In this document: piece after piece, positions 8,762 to 18,425 of the stretch
Layout: every line of letters begins with the position of its first letter
Position numbering within the stretch: position 1 is the first letter of the stretch
Notes under the pieces: model-generated
The model's input: only the letters and a program-made list of their open reading frames with translations
Told to the model about the DNA's origin: nothing
Databases searched by the model: none
Program-made: the position numbers and the translations under genes
From: an uncultured Eubacteriales bacterium
Lineage (GTDB): Bacteria > Bacillota > Clostridia > Peptostreptococcales > Anaerovoracaceae
Length of the DNA: 64,000 nt
Direction of reading: 5' to 3'
Assembly: GCA_902786855.1 (NCBI GenBank)
Contig: CADAEH010000001.1
Coordinates: 310,001 to 374,000 of the forward strand

Positions 8762-10987
8762 ATGAACACTAACGTTCTCCTGAAAAGAATAGCAGCATTG
8801 ATACTGACAGCAGTGATGACACTGTCCATGTCAGGCTTTGCCTTTGAGGAAGTTTTCGCCGACAGTGCTGCCGGTACTGATGAAGCGCTTACATCGGAGT
8901 ATGCAGATGCAGCACTTGACGCAGCCGGACCTGATGCTTTATCAGATATTACGGACTCTGCTGAAGACAGCGCTTCTGAAGAAGCAGGTGATGAAAGCGC
9001 AGCGCCGGCAGGCAATGAAGCTGCTCAGGAAGCAGAGACTCCGAAAGAACAGGAACCGGAGGCAGCAGAAGAGCAGGCTGAAGACAACAGTACTGACAGT
9101 GATGCCGACGGTGAAATCGAGTCGATCAGCTCAGACAGTCTGAATGCGGGTGGAAATCTCAGTACCAAAGGAGTCCTGGATCCTTCCGATCTGGATCCGA
9201 TCACAGGGTTTGAGGTCATAAAATTCACTGCAGGTGCAGATGGTAAAATCAATGCAGCTGTTAAGTGGGATGCATATCGAAATGCAGCCGGATATAAAAT
9301 CGGCATATCAGGCTCCGATGAGGCAAGTGCGGATTCGACTGAATACACTCTTACCGGTCTCAGTAAGGGGCAGAGATATATCGTTATTGTTAAAGCTGTA
9401 GATAAGGTGGGAGCGCCGATTGCCTCCGGAAACTTCGAGCTATACACTTATGTTACCGGGTTTACTTATGCGGGCAGTCAGGAAGAATTCGGTTACATTG
9501 CAGGTCAGGTAAAATACAATAACAAGATAAAACTCAGCTGGACAGCGTTCCCGGGAGCTGACTCATATACAGTTACGAAGACGATGACCGCTTCGGACGG
9601 GTCAGAGATCAAGGATGTCCAGAGAAAAGAAGGACAGCTGACTATTGATGTCAAAACGTCGGACGCATTATCAGATAACGGCACATGTGAGGCTACTTTC
9701 GAAAACCTGCATCCGGGCAGGAAGTATACTTTTACCGTCACGGCAAAAGCAGGCGATACAGCTCTCGCTGAGACACTGCCTAATACTGTAAAAAATGTCC
9801 AGCCAAGACTCGGAAAGCTCACCCCGAGAGCACGCGGCGGAAAAACGGTTTCACCAAGCAAGATCAAATTCGCCAACGGAAGTACTGACCTGAGAGCATA
9901 TGCAGGTCAGAAGAGAAATGGCTGGGGTGTAGCGCAGGGCGGTACATCGGACGGTGTTAATGCTTATGTTCTGCTCGCGAACAGTTATAAGCAGACCGGC
10001 AGGATAGCCAAGTACAGGATGTCTGACAACTCGATCGTTAAGGTGTCCGAAACTCTTCAGACAACTCACGGCAACGGCATGGCTTATGATGCCAGGAGAC
10101 ATCAGCTTGCTGTCATAGGCAGAAATGATTCAGTCAGAGGAAATCATAAGCAGGAGATCACGATCATTGATGCAGACGATCTTAAGATTGTTCGTCAGCA
10201 GAATCTGAAATATACATATTACGCGAACGATACTGAATATTTTGATGCGGATCAGCGCAGCAGAGGACTTGCAGCAATTGCATACAGCCCTAAATATGAC
10301 GTATATGTTGCTAAACAGAGGGATCTGAACAATCTGATCATTATCGATCCGGACACTCTCAAGGCAATAGGACTCATCAAGACACTGGTAAATCAGTACG
10401 GCGGTGCGGGTCAGGCTATGGACGGAGACGACCAGTTCGTCTACATGCTCAAGAGCGATATAAGCAAGGATACCCATATACTCCTGACGCTTGACTGGAA
10501 CAGCGGTCAGCTGATCGATACCACCACAGGATACCGCAGAGAGTACGTACCGGAATACTGGGGCTGCACCAACAACCTCTATCCAGTTGCAACCTATACG
10601 ATAAAATCTCCGCATGAAGCAGAGAACGTATTCCACTTTTACGACAACATGGGTCGCGAGATCTTCTATATGACAGAGTACGATCCTGATCAGCAGTACA
10701 ACATCACCAAGACCCAGAAGGCCTACAAGGCGAAGTGGAAGAAGGTCAAAAAGAAGGTCAAAGTCAAAAAGACTAAAAAAGTAAAGAAAAAAGTAAAGTG
10801 GAAGAAAGTCAAAACGAAAAAAGGCAAGTATAAGTGGAAATATAAAAAGAAAAAAGTTAAGGTAACGTATTACAAGTGGAAAAAGAAAAAGGTCTGGCTG
10901 TATAAGACCAAGTATAAAACGGTAACTACCAAGACCCCGACATACAAAGACAGAAAAGACTATGTCTACTATCTGGGGATCCTGTAG
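8762..10987 (+). CDS. Secreted protein with fibronectin-III-like domains, propeller-like region and lysine-rich tail
   Basis: 741 residues. A signal peptide (ending near VFADS) is followed by an acidic low-complexity region (about 35-125). Two fibronectin-III-like domains (about 140-235 and 245-345) carry the usual Y-T-L-T-G-L-x-x-G-x-x-Y pattern. A region with repeated short beta-strand patterns such as IAKYRMSDNSIV and ITIIDADDLKIV (about 380-640) looks like an NHL/YVTN-type propeller. The last 90 residues are dominated by lysine, tryptophan and tyrosine (runs such as WKKVKKKVKVKK). No LPxTG motif is present, so the basic tail is the likely means of wall retention. The function is unknown. 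Confidence 0.7.
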   Translation: MNTNVLLKRIAALILTAVMTLSMSGFAFEEVFADSAAGTDEALTSEYADAALDAAGPDALSDITDSAEDSASEEAGDESAAPAGNEAAQEAETPKEQEPEAAEEQAEDNSTDSDADGEIESISSDSLNAGGNLSTKGVLDPSDLDPITGFEVIKFTAGADGKINAAVKWDAYRNAAGYKIGISGSDEASADSTEYTLTGLSKGQRYIVIVKAVDKVGAPIASGNFELYTYVTGFTYAGSQEEFGYIAGQVKYNNKIKLSWTAFPGADSYTVTKTMTASDGSEIKDVQRKEGQLTIDVKTSDALSDNGTCEATFENLHPGRKYTFTVTAKAGDTALAETLPNTVKNVQPRLGKLTPRARGGKTVSPSKIKFANGSTDLRAYAGQKRNGWGVAQGGTSDGVNAYVLLANSYKQTGRIAKYRMSDNSIVKVSETLQTTHGNGMAYDARRHQLAVIGRNDSVRGNHKQEITIIDADDLKIVRQQNLKYTYYANDTEYFDADQRSRGLAAIAYSPKYDVYVAKQRDLNNLIIIDPDTLKAIGLIKTLVNQYGGAGQAMDGDDQFVYMLKSDISKDTHILLTLDWNSGQLIDTTTGYRREYVPEYWGCTNNLYPVATYTIKSPHEAENVFHFYDNMGREIFYMTEYDPDQQYNITKTQKAYKAKWKKVKKKVKVKKTKKVKKKVKWKKVKTKKGKYKWKYKKKKVKVTYYKWKKKKVWLYKTKYKTVTTKTPTYKDRKDYVYYLGIL

Positions 10988-11052
10988 AGAATATTCAAGC
11001 AGCGCATTGGTTTCTGAAAAAAGCCTTAAACGCCCTAATTCTTAAAAAAACA

Positions 11053-11080
11053 TTGACAACCCGACCGATTTTAATAGAAT
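11053..11080 (+). promoter_or_regulatory. Consensus sigma-A promoter of the LCP-tagO operon
   Basis: TTGACA (11053-11058), a 16-base spacer and TAGAAT (11075-11080). The -35 is a perfect consensus match. Transcription would start near 11087, directly before the hairpin at 11091. Confidence 0.75.
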
Positions 11081-11090
11081 AGAGTTCTTG

Positions 11091-11121
11091 GAATATTCCG
11101 CCCCTGAAGGGGCGGATATTC
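11091..11121 (+). other. Strong hairpin at the 5' end of the LCP operon transcript
   Basis: GAATATTCCGCCCC, loop TGAA, GGGGCGGATATTC: a 13-bp stem with one bulged T, starting a few bases after the predicted transcription start. It is followed by CGGGCGTTTAAAAG, so the U run is too short for a good terminator. It is best read as a stabilising 5' hairpin or a regulatory leader. A second, shorter GC-rich pairing (GCCGGC with GCCGGC) is possible between 11143 and 11177. Confidence 0.5.
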
Positions 11122-11209
11122 GGGCGTTTAAAAGAGATGCTGCCGGCATGCAGATGAGCACACGCAGGCAGCCGGCATTGGAAAAAAGACAGGAAACTAT
11201 AATACAATA

Positions 11210-12472
11210 ATGGCTAAGAACAACAAAAACAAAAGAATCACAGGCATTTTTCCTAAGAAGGGCTATGCTGTAGTATTCCTTCTTATGGCACTTGTCGCGG
11301 TCGGATTCATGGCAATGATGACTGTGGTAGACGCTATTCCGGCTAATATGACGATGACGATCATCGCTGTGCTTTTTGCACTGCTCGTTGTCGGATTCAT
11401 CCTGCTCGGACGCAGGAGCAAGGTCGCCAGGATCGTCGGACTGGTCGTAGCGTTTTTCTGCATCGCCCTGTATGGCATGGGCACATATTATCTGGCTAAC
11501 ACATACGCTACATTTGCCAAGCTGAGCGACAGCTCGGAGTCAGCACTTCCTGCAGGAGAGATGGACCTTGCGAATGAGCCTTTCAACATCTATATCACCG
11601 GAATCGACCAGTGGGAGAGTGAAAAGGGCAAGGACCTTGAGCGGAGCGACGTCAATATGATCGTCACTGTCAATCCTGTTACCCGCAGGATACTGCTCAC
11701 ATCCATTCCAAGGGATGCGTATATCAAGCTGCATACAGCCCAGCAGATGGATAAACTGACCCACACCGGCGTATACGGTGTAGATGAGACGATCAATACC
11801 GTACAGGACTGGCTGGGAGTAGATCTCAATTACTATGTCAAGATGAACTTCACCGCAGTCGTTGACGTGATCAATGCTATCGGCGGCGTTGATGTTTATT
11901 CACCTAAGGAATTCGTACCGACGAAGCGTGACTGGTGGACTGTCAAGAAGGGCTGGAACCACATGAACGGCAAGCAGGCACTTGCTTTTGCCCGCGAGAG
12001 AAAAGCGTTCAAGGGTGAGGATTCCAAGAGAGTCGAGAACCAGCAGCGTGTCGTCGATGCTATTCTTAAAAAGCTCATGACTTCGCCGGCTCTGCTCACC
12101 AGTTATCCGGATATACTTAAGGCGGCCAGTGATAACATGTCGACCAACATGACAAGCGATGAGATGCAGCAGGTCGTAAAGATGCAGCTCGCTGATCTCG
12201 GTATATGGGACATCCAGAACCAGAAGATCACCGGCGAGTATGACATGGACTACGTTGCATCGCTGACGCAGTCGCAGAAGTTCCTCGTTTACAAGACCAA
12301 GAAGTCTTCTGTTGACGAGTGCCTTGCGGCCATAGATGCTGTAATGAATCCTACGGAAGAAGAGATCAGGCAGGTCGAAGAAGAGAGAAAGAAGAACACT
12401 CTGATAAAATTTATCAAGGGTCTTACCGGGAAGTCCGGTGAAGAGGCAGCTGAAGAAACTGCAGAGGAATAA
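11210..12472 (+). CDS. LytR-CpsA-Psr (LCP) family cell wall polymer ligase
   Basis: 420 residues with three predicted membrane helices in the first 105 residues and an extracellular LCP domain. Signature residues are GID (131-133), R145-S-D-V, S165-I-P-R-D, A261-R-E-R-K and RVENQQR. These arginines and aspartates bind the lipid pyrophosphate in the family. LCP enzymes move teichoic acids or capsular polymers from undecaprenyl-pyrophosphate to peptidoglycan outside the cell. The gene directly precedes a TagO-type initiating transferase, so start and end points of polymer assembly are encoded together. The C-terminal 50 residues are charged and probably disordered. Confidence 0.92.
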   Translation: MAKNNKNKRITGIFPKKGYAVVFLLMALVAVGFMAMMTVVDAIPANMTMTIIAVLFALLVVGFILLGRRSKVARIVGLVVAFFCIALYGMGTYYLANTYATFAKLSDSSESALPAGEMDLANEPFNIYITGIDQWESEKGKDLERSDVNMIVTVNPVTRRILLTSIPRDAYIKLHTAQQMDKLTHTGVYGVDETINTVQDWLGVDLNYYVKMNFTAVVDVINAIGGVDVYSPKEFVPTKRDWWTVKKGWNHMNGKQALAFARERKAFKGEDSKRVENQQRVVDAILKKLMTSPALLTSYPDILKAASDNMSTNMTSDEMQQVVKMQLADLGIWDIQNQKITGEYDMDYVASLTQSQKFLVYKTKKSSVDECLAAIDAVMNPTEEEIRQVEEERKKNTLIKFIKGLTGKSGEEAAEETAEE

Positions 12473-12478
12473 TAAGCA

Positions 12479-13897
12479 ATGCATTTAACCTTCTACCTGA
12501 CAAGAATAGTGGAGGTGCTGGTCATCGGAATCGTGGTGGCCTATCTTACTACGCCTTTGAGCATCAAGCTTGCGTATAAGCTTGACATCATCGACAAGCC
12601 TCGTGATGACCGAAGGATGCACAACAGACCGATACCGAGATTCGGCGGCATGGGCATTTTCCTCGGATCGATGGTGGCGATGATCATACCGGCCAGCATG
12701 AACTCCATGATACGCGTAGCTATGCTGGGCGGGGTCCTAATGTATGCTCTCGGTGTTGCGGACGATATCAAGGACCTCAAGCCGATGGTCAAGTTCTCAG
12801 GCCAGGTGGTCATTGCGACTCTGATGTACGCTCTGGGGATCAGGATCAAATTCATCAACCTGATACTTGCCCCGGCAACACATGATTCCAAGGTATTGCT
12901 GTACTTCGGAGCAGGCATTGCATATCTGATCACAGTGCTGTGGATCGTCGGCATCACCAATGCGGTCAATCTGATGGACGGTCTTGACGGACTGGCAGCA
13001 GGTACAACAGCTATAATGGCTTTGTCACTTGCTTATGTAGCATATATACACGGCATAAGACTGGGAATGATGCCTGTCTGTATAGCATTCTGTGCAGTTG
13101 CAGCCGGCTGTATAGGATTCCTGCCATATAACTTTTCGCCTGCGAAGACATTTATGGGAGACGGAGGCGCTCTGTACCTGGGATACATGATAGCCATTTT
13201 GTCTGTCATCTCCCCGCTCAAGAGAGCGACGATGGTCGGAGCTGTCATCCCTATGCTGGTACTTGCAGTGCCTATATTCGACACAGTCTTCGCCATGGTA
13301 CGGAGACTCTTCAGACATGAATCCATCATGAAGGCAGACCGCGGACACCTGCATCACCACCTGATGGCTGCGGGGTTCGGACAGAGGCGGTCGGTCCTGA
13401 TCATATATGGGATCGTCGGTATCATGGGTATCGTTGCAGTCCTGATCAGTCGTGCTCTGTACAAGGATGCATTTTTCCTGTTCACGATAGCTCTGCTGTA
13501 CCTCGGCATCATCATAGTGCCGCGGCAGCCTAAAAAGAGCCTCAGAAAGATCATTACGCAGGATCCTCGTGAGGCTGCACGTCAGGCAGAGCGCGAAAAC
13601 CTCGTATGGATGCTCAATACCGAGCGTGAGAGACGCCGGGCAGCAAGAGAAGCGGCAGGAGAGGATCCTAATACGCATGACGATAAGATCCTTGAAGAAC
13701 TGGCAAAAGACGCTGCCAGAAGGAGATATACAGTCAGGCTGAAAAAGACTGATATCGACAAGGCAGTGCAGGAATCCGCAGCTGACAAAGAAAAGGCAGA
13801 ACAGGATACTGCATCGGATACAGCGAAAGAAGCAGCAGCTAAAGCTGAAAAGCCGGGAGTTACAGCTGATGATAAAGAGCCCGGCAGCAGGAAATAG
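12479..13897 (+). CDS. tagO: Undecaprenyl-phosphate N-acetylglucosaminyl-1-phosphate transferase (TagO/WecA family)
   Basis: 472 residues, polytopic membrane protein of the MraY/WecA/TagO family. Catalytic landmarks are VADDIKD (D95-D96), NLMDGLDG (164-171), the FMGDGG loop and the cytoplasmic HLHHHL motif (290-295) typical of GlcNAc-1-P transferases rather than MraY. It attaches GlcNAc-1-phosphate to undecaprenyl phosphate, the first step of wall teichoic acid synthesis. About 120 residues after the last membrane helix form a charged, alanine-rich cytoplasmic tail longer than usual for TagO. It begins six bases after the LCP stop codon, in the same operon. Confidence 0.9.
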   Translation: MHLTFYLTRIVEVLVIGIVVAYLTTPLSIKLAYKLDIIDKPRDDRRMHNRPIPRFGGMGIFLGSMVAMIIPASMNSMIRVAMLGGVLMYALGVADDIKDLKPMVKFSGQVVIATLMYALGIRIKFINLILAPATHDSKVLLYFGAGIAYLITVLWIVGITNAVNLMDGLDGLAAGTTAIMALSLAYVAYIHGIRLGMMPVCIAFCAVAAGCIGFLPYNFSPAKTFMGDGGALYLGYMIAILSVISPLKRATMVGAVIPMLVLAVPIFDTVFAMVRRLFRHESIMKADRGHLHHHLMAAGFGQRRSVLIIYGIVGIMGIVAVLISRALYKDAFFLFTIALLYLGIIIVPRQPKKSLRKIITQDPREAARQAERENLVWMLNTERERRRAAREAAGEDPNTHDDKILEELAKDAARRRYTVRLKKTDIDKAVQESAADKEKAEQDTASDTAKEAAAKAEKPGVTADDKEPGSRK

Positions 13898-13908
13898 CAG
13901 CGATATAT

Positions 13909-15129
13909 ATGGAAAAGAAAAGAATCTACAAATACGACAACGTAAAAGCGTTTCTGATATTTCTTGTAGTTATCGGACACATGACCACTGATTATGTGTC
14001 CGATTCTCATATGGTGAGATGGATCACCCTGTGGATATATTCCTTCCACATGCCGGCATTCATCTTCATATCCGGTCTTGTGCACAAGCACTATATCACA
14101 GAAGAGAGGGCTTCTCTTGGCATCAAAGGCGAGACACGCCTCAGATGGGACAAGGTCCTCGGATTCTTCCTGTGCGCATACGGTCTCAAGATATTCCTGC
14201 AGTTCACAAGGACACTGATGGGGCAGCACCCATTATGGCACTGGATCGAAGAGCCGGGCATCCCATGGTATCTCTTTGTAATGGCGGAATACGAACTGCT
14301 ATTCTATGTGATGAGATATATTGACGGCGGGGCGTCAACCAAAGAGAAAACATATCGGCCGGTCATCATGATACTCGGAGCCTTTGCTCTCAGTGCAGTG
14401 ATCGGATACTTCCCGGCTGTAGGAGACACCTTCTGCCTGTCGAGAATGATCAACTTCCTGCCTATCTATATGATAGGGTACTATCTCGATATGAAAGCTT
14501 TCCTGCCATTACTGCAGGGAGAGAAATACGGTGCTGCAGGGAGCGGATCAGATGCAGTCAGCAAGAGCCCTAAACGCATCGCGATCGTTGCCTTCAGCTG
14601 GATCACCATCGCAGTGACGATGGCTGTCTGCTATTCCGGCAACTGGGGTATGTACAGCTGGAGAAAGTGGTTTACCGGCAGACGCTCATATGAATTCCTG
14701 CAGGGCTTCTTCAGCTATGCGATGAAAGACGGCTGGTGGATCAGGATAGTGGTGTGGCTCATTGCGCTTGCGATCACTTTTGCGATAGTAGCTCTTATAC
14801 CGGATAAAAACCTCGGATACATCACTACGATCGGTTCAAGGACTCTTTCAGTCTACTTCTGGCACAGACCGCTCTGCTATCTTTTCAGGAACTGGAAAGT
14901 ACTGCCGAGACTCTGCGTTCTCTTCGGCGGCACATATAACGATGCGGCTGCCGGGCAGGCCAAGGGGCTTGCTTTTGGCGGGAGCACATTGTCGATGGCA
15001 GCAGCCATGCTGACCTACTTGCTGATCGGGGCAGCCATGACAGCGTTCTTCAGCCTGAAGCCATTCGAGCATCCGACATCAGACCTTATGAAGCTTGGTG
15101 CAAAGATCGCCGGTGCCGGAAAAAAATAA
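13909..15129 (+). CDS. Acyltransferase 3 family membrane protein
   Basis: 406 residues with about ten membrane helices. The N-terminus RIYKYDNVKAFLIFLVVIGH (D10, H24) is the Acyl_transf_3 signature with its proposed catalytic histidine. Such proteins O-acetylate or succinylate sugars of surface polymers. The gene is 11 bases downstream of tagO and is followed by a strong terminator, so it likely ends the LCP-tagO-acyltransferase operon and may modify the same polymer. The acceptor sugar cannot be inferred. Confidence 0.85.
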   Translation: MEKKRIYKYDNVKAFLIFLVVIGHMTTDYVSDSHMVRWITLWIYSFHMPAFIFISGLVHKHYITEERASLGIKGETRLRWDKVLGFFLCAYGLKIFLQFTRTLMGQHPLWHWIEEPGIPWYLFVMAEYELLFYVMRYIDGGASTKEKTYRPVIMILGAFALSAVIGYFPAVGDTFCLSRMINFLPIYMIGYYLDMKAFLPLLQGEKYGAAGSGSDAVSKSPKRIAIVAFSWITIAVTMAVCYSGNWGMYSWRKWFTGRRSYEFLQGFFSYAMKDGWWIRIVVWLIALAITFAIVALIPDKNLGYITTIGSRTLSVYFWHRPLCYLFRNWKVLPRLCVLFGGTYNDAAAGQAKGLAFGGSTLSMAAAMLTYLLIGAAMTAFFSLKPFEHPTSDLMKLGAKIAGAGKK

Positions 15130-15157
15130 AAACAGATTGATATCCAGAGATTACGAA

Positions 15158-15201
15158 AACGACTCCTGCAGGAGGCTAAGATCTGCAAGAGTCGTTTTTT
15201 T
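15158..15201 (+). terminator. Intrinsic terminator of the LCP-tagO-acyltransferase operon
   Basis: AACGACTCCTGCA pairs with TGCAAGAGTCGTT (13 bp with one G-T pair, loop 13 bases) and is followed directly by seven T residues. Confidence 0.9.
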
Positions 15202-15500
15202 GCTATTAAATACTATCTGGGGAATTAGTACACCTTGCGATGGGGACCGTGTTTGCTAAAATTTATGAAAGAAATGCAGTAACTGTCATTCGAACATACG
15301 GATATGCTTTTTGTCACGATATTTGTGCATCGTGTCATGAAAGCGAAGGATTACAGGAAGGATTCGCATATACTTAAATAAAAGAATAGAGATCCTGTAT
15401 CGGCAGTAGATGCCTCCGGGATGCGCTTCAAACAGTAACATGATTAGCAGTATATCCGATGCTGAGAAAAGAAGTATTGCAGAAAGAAGGTAAAAGAAAA
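15202..15500 (+). other. Intergenic region before the CAP exoprotein gene
   Basis: About 300 bases with no convincing gene, promoter pair or riboswitch core. An alternative in-frame ATG at 15459 lies within it, but the ATG at 15501 has the better ribosome binding site (AGAAGG, 15485-15490) and begins directly with a signal peptide. Confidence 0.4.
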
Positions 15501-18362
15501 ATGAAACATAGGAGAAGCTTTTTAACATTGATACTATCAGCGGCTCTTTTCCTGATCCCATTTTCGCTCGGGCAGGAAGTCTATGCTGCCGGGAGTGGGA
15601 TCGACTCGCTGACAGATGCTCAGAAGAACAGCTCCTACGGCTTTTTCGTATGGCTTTCAGAGAATGCCGATACGAGCAGCGAGAGAGCAGATGCAGAGGC
15701 AGCTGTACAGATCCTCACCAACACAGTCACTAGCGCAAATCATAATCTGGTATTCAATAATGGGAATATTTTCGGAGGTCATGGCACATACGATTATCAG
15801 GACCTACTGGATGCGACAAATTTCGGCGCTCAGAATGACGCAACCAATCTGGACAACCTGCGTCAGGCGATCAACTTTGTAACGCTTGGCAATACATATC
15901 GTGCAAAGGAGTCACTTGCACCGCTTAAGATATCCAGCGGAATGATGGCGATGGGAGAGCTCAGTGCAAATGTTCAGGATAAAAGCATAGATCTTGACCA
16001 TCCGGATGCGTTCAATGCACTGGAAAACCTTGCATACAGACAGATAGGCGGCACATGGCAGTATGGCGAAGTGGGTGGAGGCAAGTCCGACGATCCTTAT
16101 GAAGGATGGTATACCCTGGAGAAGAGCTACTATGATAATGGCAATACTGGTTCAGCCGGTCATTATAAGGTGTTGACTGATAAGATGGGTGTCATGCTTA
16201 TCACGGGATTCGGCGTAAGGGACCGTTTTGTGGATGAGACAATATCTGGCTATCCATGTGTTATGCATGACAGATATTACAGTCAATTTTATTCAACGCG
16301 TTCAGGAGATATTCCACAGTATAACATCGGCACGGGCGTGACGCCGGAGAAGTATCTCAGTTATCTCGACAGATATACCTGCGCAGTCATCGGCCATACA
16401 TGGAATAACGGGACTGTTACCAGGCAGCCGACCTGCAAGGTCAAGGGCGTGAAGGAATTCACATGCACTGTCTGCGGCGCGAAGAAAACCGAAGATATCG
16501 ATTATGCACCGCATACTCTTACCAAAACACCTAAGGTCAATGCGACCTGCACACAAAACGGCAATATTGAGTACTATACATGCAGCGTATGCAGCAAGCT
16601 TTTCTCAGATGCTAATGGTACTCATGAGATATCGATAGGAGATACTGTGATCAGCGCGCAGGGACACAGACCTGAAGTGGTCCCGGGAACACCGGCTACC
16701 TGCACCCAAAGCGGCAAGACCGACGGCAGCAGATGCTCAGTCTGCCATACAGTTTTGCAGGAGCAGCAGACCATCAACAAGCTGGGGCATGATTATGTCA
16801 CAGACCCATCGACCGCAATTGCTGCGTCATGCACTGCTCCCGGTAAAGATGCTGACCAGAAGTGCTCGAGATGCAACGATATCATCACAGGAGCTGCTGT
16901 AAATGCGCTTGGTCACAGGTACAAGGACGTGCCGAACTCCGCAGTTGCTGCGTCATGCACCAGTGAGGGAAAAGCAGCTGACCAGAAATGTGAGAGATGC
17001 GGCGATGAAGTTACCGGTGCAGCGATCCCTAAGACACCGCACCACTGGATGGACGATTTTACAGAAGATGTACCTGCGACACACAGCTCACCGGGATCGA
17101 GATCGATCCATTGCGCAGACTGTGGAGCGATCAACGAGGAAACGATCCAGGAGATCCCTGTCATCGAGCACACTTACGGTGACTGGACGATCGATACAGA
17201 AGCTAAGTGCGAGGAGCCGGGCTCAAAGCACAGAGAGTGTACAGAATGCCACTATGTGGACACAGTAGTCATTCCGGCTACTGATCACTCCTGGGAAGGG
17301 GCAGTTACTACCGATATCGAAGCGACATGCACCGAGGGTGGCCGCACGTCGGTACACTGCACAAAATGTGACAAGGTGAAAGACGTGACCAACACTCCTC
17401 CGCTGGGACATCTTCTGGCTAAGCAGGAGGGAACTGCACCAACATATGAAGAAGAGGGAGTAGAGGACTACTGGATATGCACACGCTGCAGCCACATGTT
17501 TGCAGATGTGAACGGGTCGAAAGAAATCGACGCGCCTGTAGTCATAGCATGCCTTAAAGACAGCATTGAGACAGCCGGCGCTGAGACAGAAGCCGTCTTT
17601 GATGAACTGGCTGCGATCGAGGATGACATAGAAGCAGTTAATCAGGATATCGAGGCAGCAGGCAAGCTGACCGGAGATGAGGCTGTCAAAGCATCCAGAG
17701 CGGCTCTGGCAAAAGCACAGGCTGCTAAGCAGGCTGCAGAGGCTGCCAAGGCAAAGGCAGATGCAGCAGTAGAAGCAGCACAGGCTATCGTTGATGCTGC
17801 AGGCGGAGATCCGACTGCTTTGAAAAAGGCAAAAGCGGCTCTGGCCCAGGCACAGACAGCACAGACACAGGCAGACTCAGTACTCGGTGAAGCAAATGAC
17901 AGCCTTACAGCTGCAGAGACTCAGGTGACTGATGCAGAAGAAAAAGCGGCAGCCGAACCAGCGCAGCAAGCCGCAGCAGGTGATAGGGCCAAGGCAGAAG
18001 CTGCTGCAAAAGCCGCAGAGGCTGCAGAGTTCGCGGCCAACGGAAATGCTTATATCGATCCGACTCTGCCTAAGGTCAAGTTCCAGAAGCCAAAAGCAGC
18101 AAAAAAGAGCTTCACCGCGAAGTGGAAAAAGCTGAAAAAGAAACAGCAGAAAGCCATCAAGGGGATTGAGATCGAATACAGCCTTACGCCTGACTTCCAG
18201 AACCCTGTCTTCAAGTCAACAGGCAAGAAGAAGGCCAATGTCAAAGTCAAGAAACTTGCTCCTAAGAAAACCTATTACGTAAGAGCACATACATATGTAA
18301 TTAGAGACGGAGTCAAGTACGTTTCCAACTGGTCCGGGACCAGGAAAGTCAAGGTCAAATAA
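15501..18362 (+). CDS. Secreted mosaic protein: CAP domain, Cys-x-x-Cys repeats, alanine-rich coiled coil, basic Fn3-like end module
   Basis: 953 residues. A signal peptide (about 1-28) is followed by a CAP/SCP-like domain (about 80-260, with LENLAY and GHYKVL segments). Next come about eight repeats of 40-55 residues, each with a C-x-x-x-G and a C-x-x-C pair around H-x-[WY] (about 295-695). An Ala/Lys/Glu coiled-coil region (about 700-850) leads to a 102-residue module with the sequence KPKAAKKSF and YYVRAHTYV. The Cys pairs may bind zinc or form disulfides. The end module also occurs in three other proteins of this window. No LPxTG motif. The function is probably adhesion or envelope interaction, an inference from architecture. 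Confidence 0.75.
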   Translation: MKHRRSFLTLILSAALFLIPFSLGQEVYAAGSGIDSLTDAQKNSSYGFFVWLSENADTSSERADAEAAVQILTNTVTSANHNLVFNNGNIFGGHGTYDYQDLLDATNFGAQNDATNLDNLRQAINFVTLGNTYRAKESLAPLKISSGMMAMGELSANVQDKSIDLDHPDAFNALENLAYRQIGGTWQYGEVGGGKSDDPYEGWYTLEKSYYDNGNTGSAGHYKVLTDKMGVMLITGFGVRDRFVDETISGYPCVMHDRYYSQFYSTRSGDIPQYNIGTGVTPEKYLSYLDRYTCAVIGHTWNNGTVTRQPTCKVKGVKEFTCTVCGAKKTEDIDYAPHTLTKTPKVNATCTQNGNIEYYTCSVCSKLFSDANGTHEISIGDTVISAQGHRPEVVPGTPATCTQSGKTDGSRCSVCHTVLQEQQTINKLGHDYVTDPSTAIAASCTAPGKDADQKCSRCNDIITGAAVNALGHRYKDVPNSAVAASCTSEGKAADQKCERCGDEVTGAAIPKTPHHWMDDFTEDVPATHSSPGSRSIHCADCGAINEETIQEIPVIEHTYGDWTIDTEAKCEEPGSKHRECTECHYVDTVVIPATDHSWEGAVTTDIEATCTEGGRTSVHCTKCDKVKDVTNTPPLGHLLAKQEGTAPTYEEEGVEDYWICTRCSHMFADVNGSKEIDAPVVIACLKDSIETAGAETEAVFDELAAIEDDIEAVNQDIEAAGKLTGDEAVKASRAALAKAQAAKQAAEAAKAKADAAVEAAQAIVDAAGGDPTALKKAKAALAQAQTAQTQADSVLGEANDSLTAAETQVTDAEEKAAAEPAQQAAAGDRAKAEAAAKAAEAAEFAANGNAYIDPTLPKVKFQKPKAAKKSFTAKWKKLKKKQQKAIKGIEIEYSLTPDFQNPVFKSTGKKKANVKVKKLAPKKTYYVRAHTYVIRDGVKYVSNWSGTRKVKVK
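18054..18362 (+). repeat. 309-nt end-module repeat, copy 1 of 3
   Basis: Begins ATCGATCCGACTCTGCC and runs to the stop codon. The same length with no gaps recurs at 44044-44352 and 49801-50109, with high similarity at DNA level. It encodes the basic fibronectin-III-like terminal module. This copy is the most diverged of the three (for example GGCAAG where the others have AGCAAG). Confidence 0.85.
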
Positions 18363-18425
18363 AGATAAGAATATTTCTGGTATTTTCAATTTGAAGGATC
18401 ATAAAAATGCGGAGGCACAGTGCAA

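Noticed and set aside
15202-15458. Riboswitch suggested by CCTCCGGG near 15410
   Set aside because: No matching aptamer partner sequences on either side.
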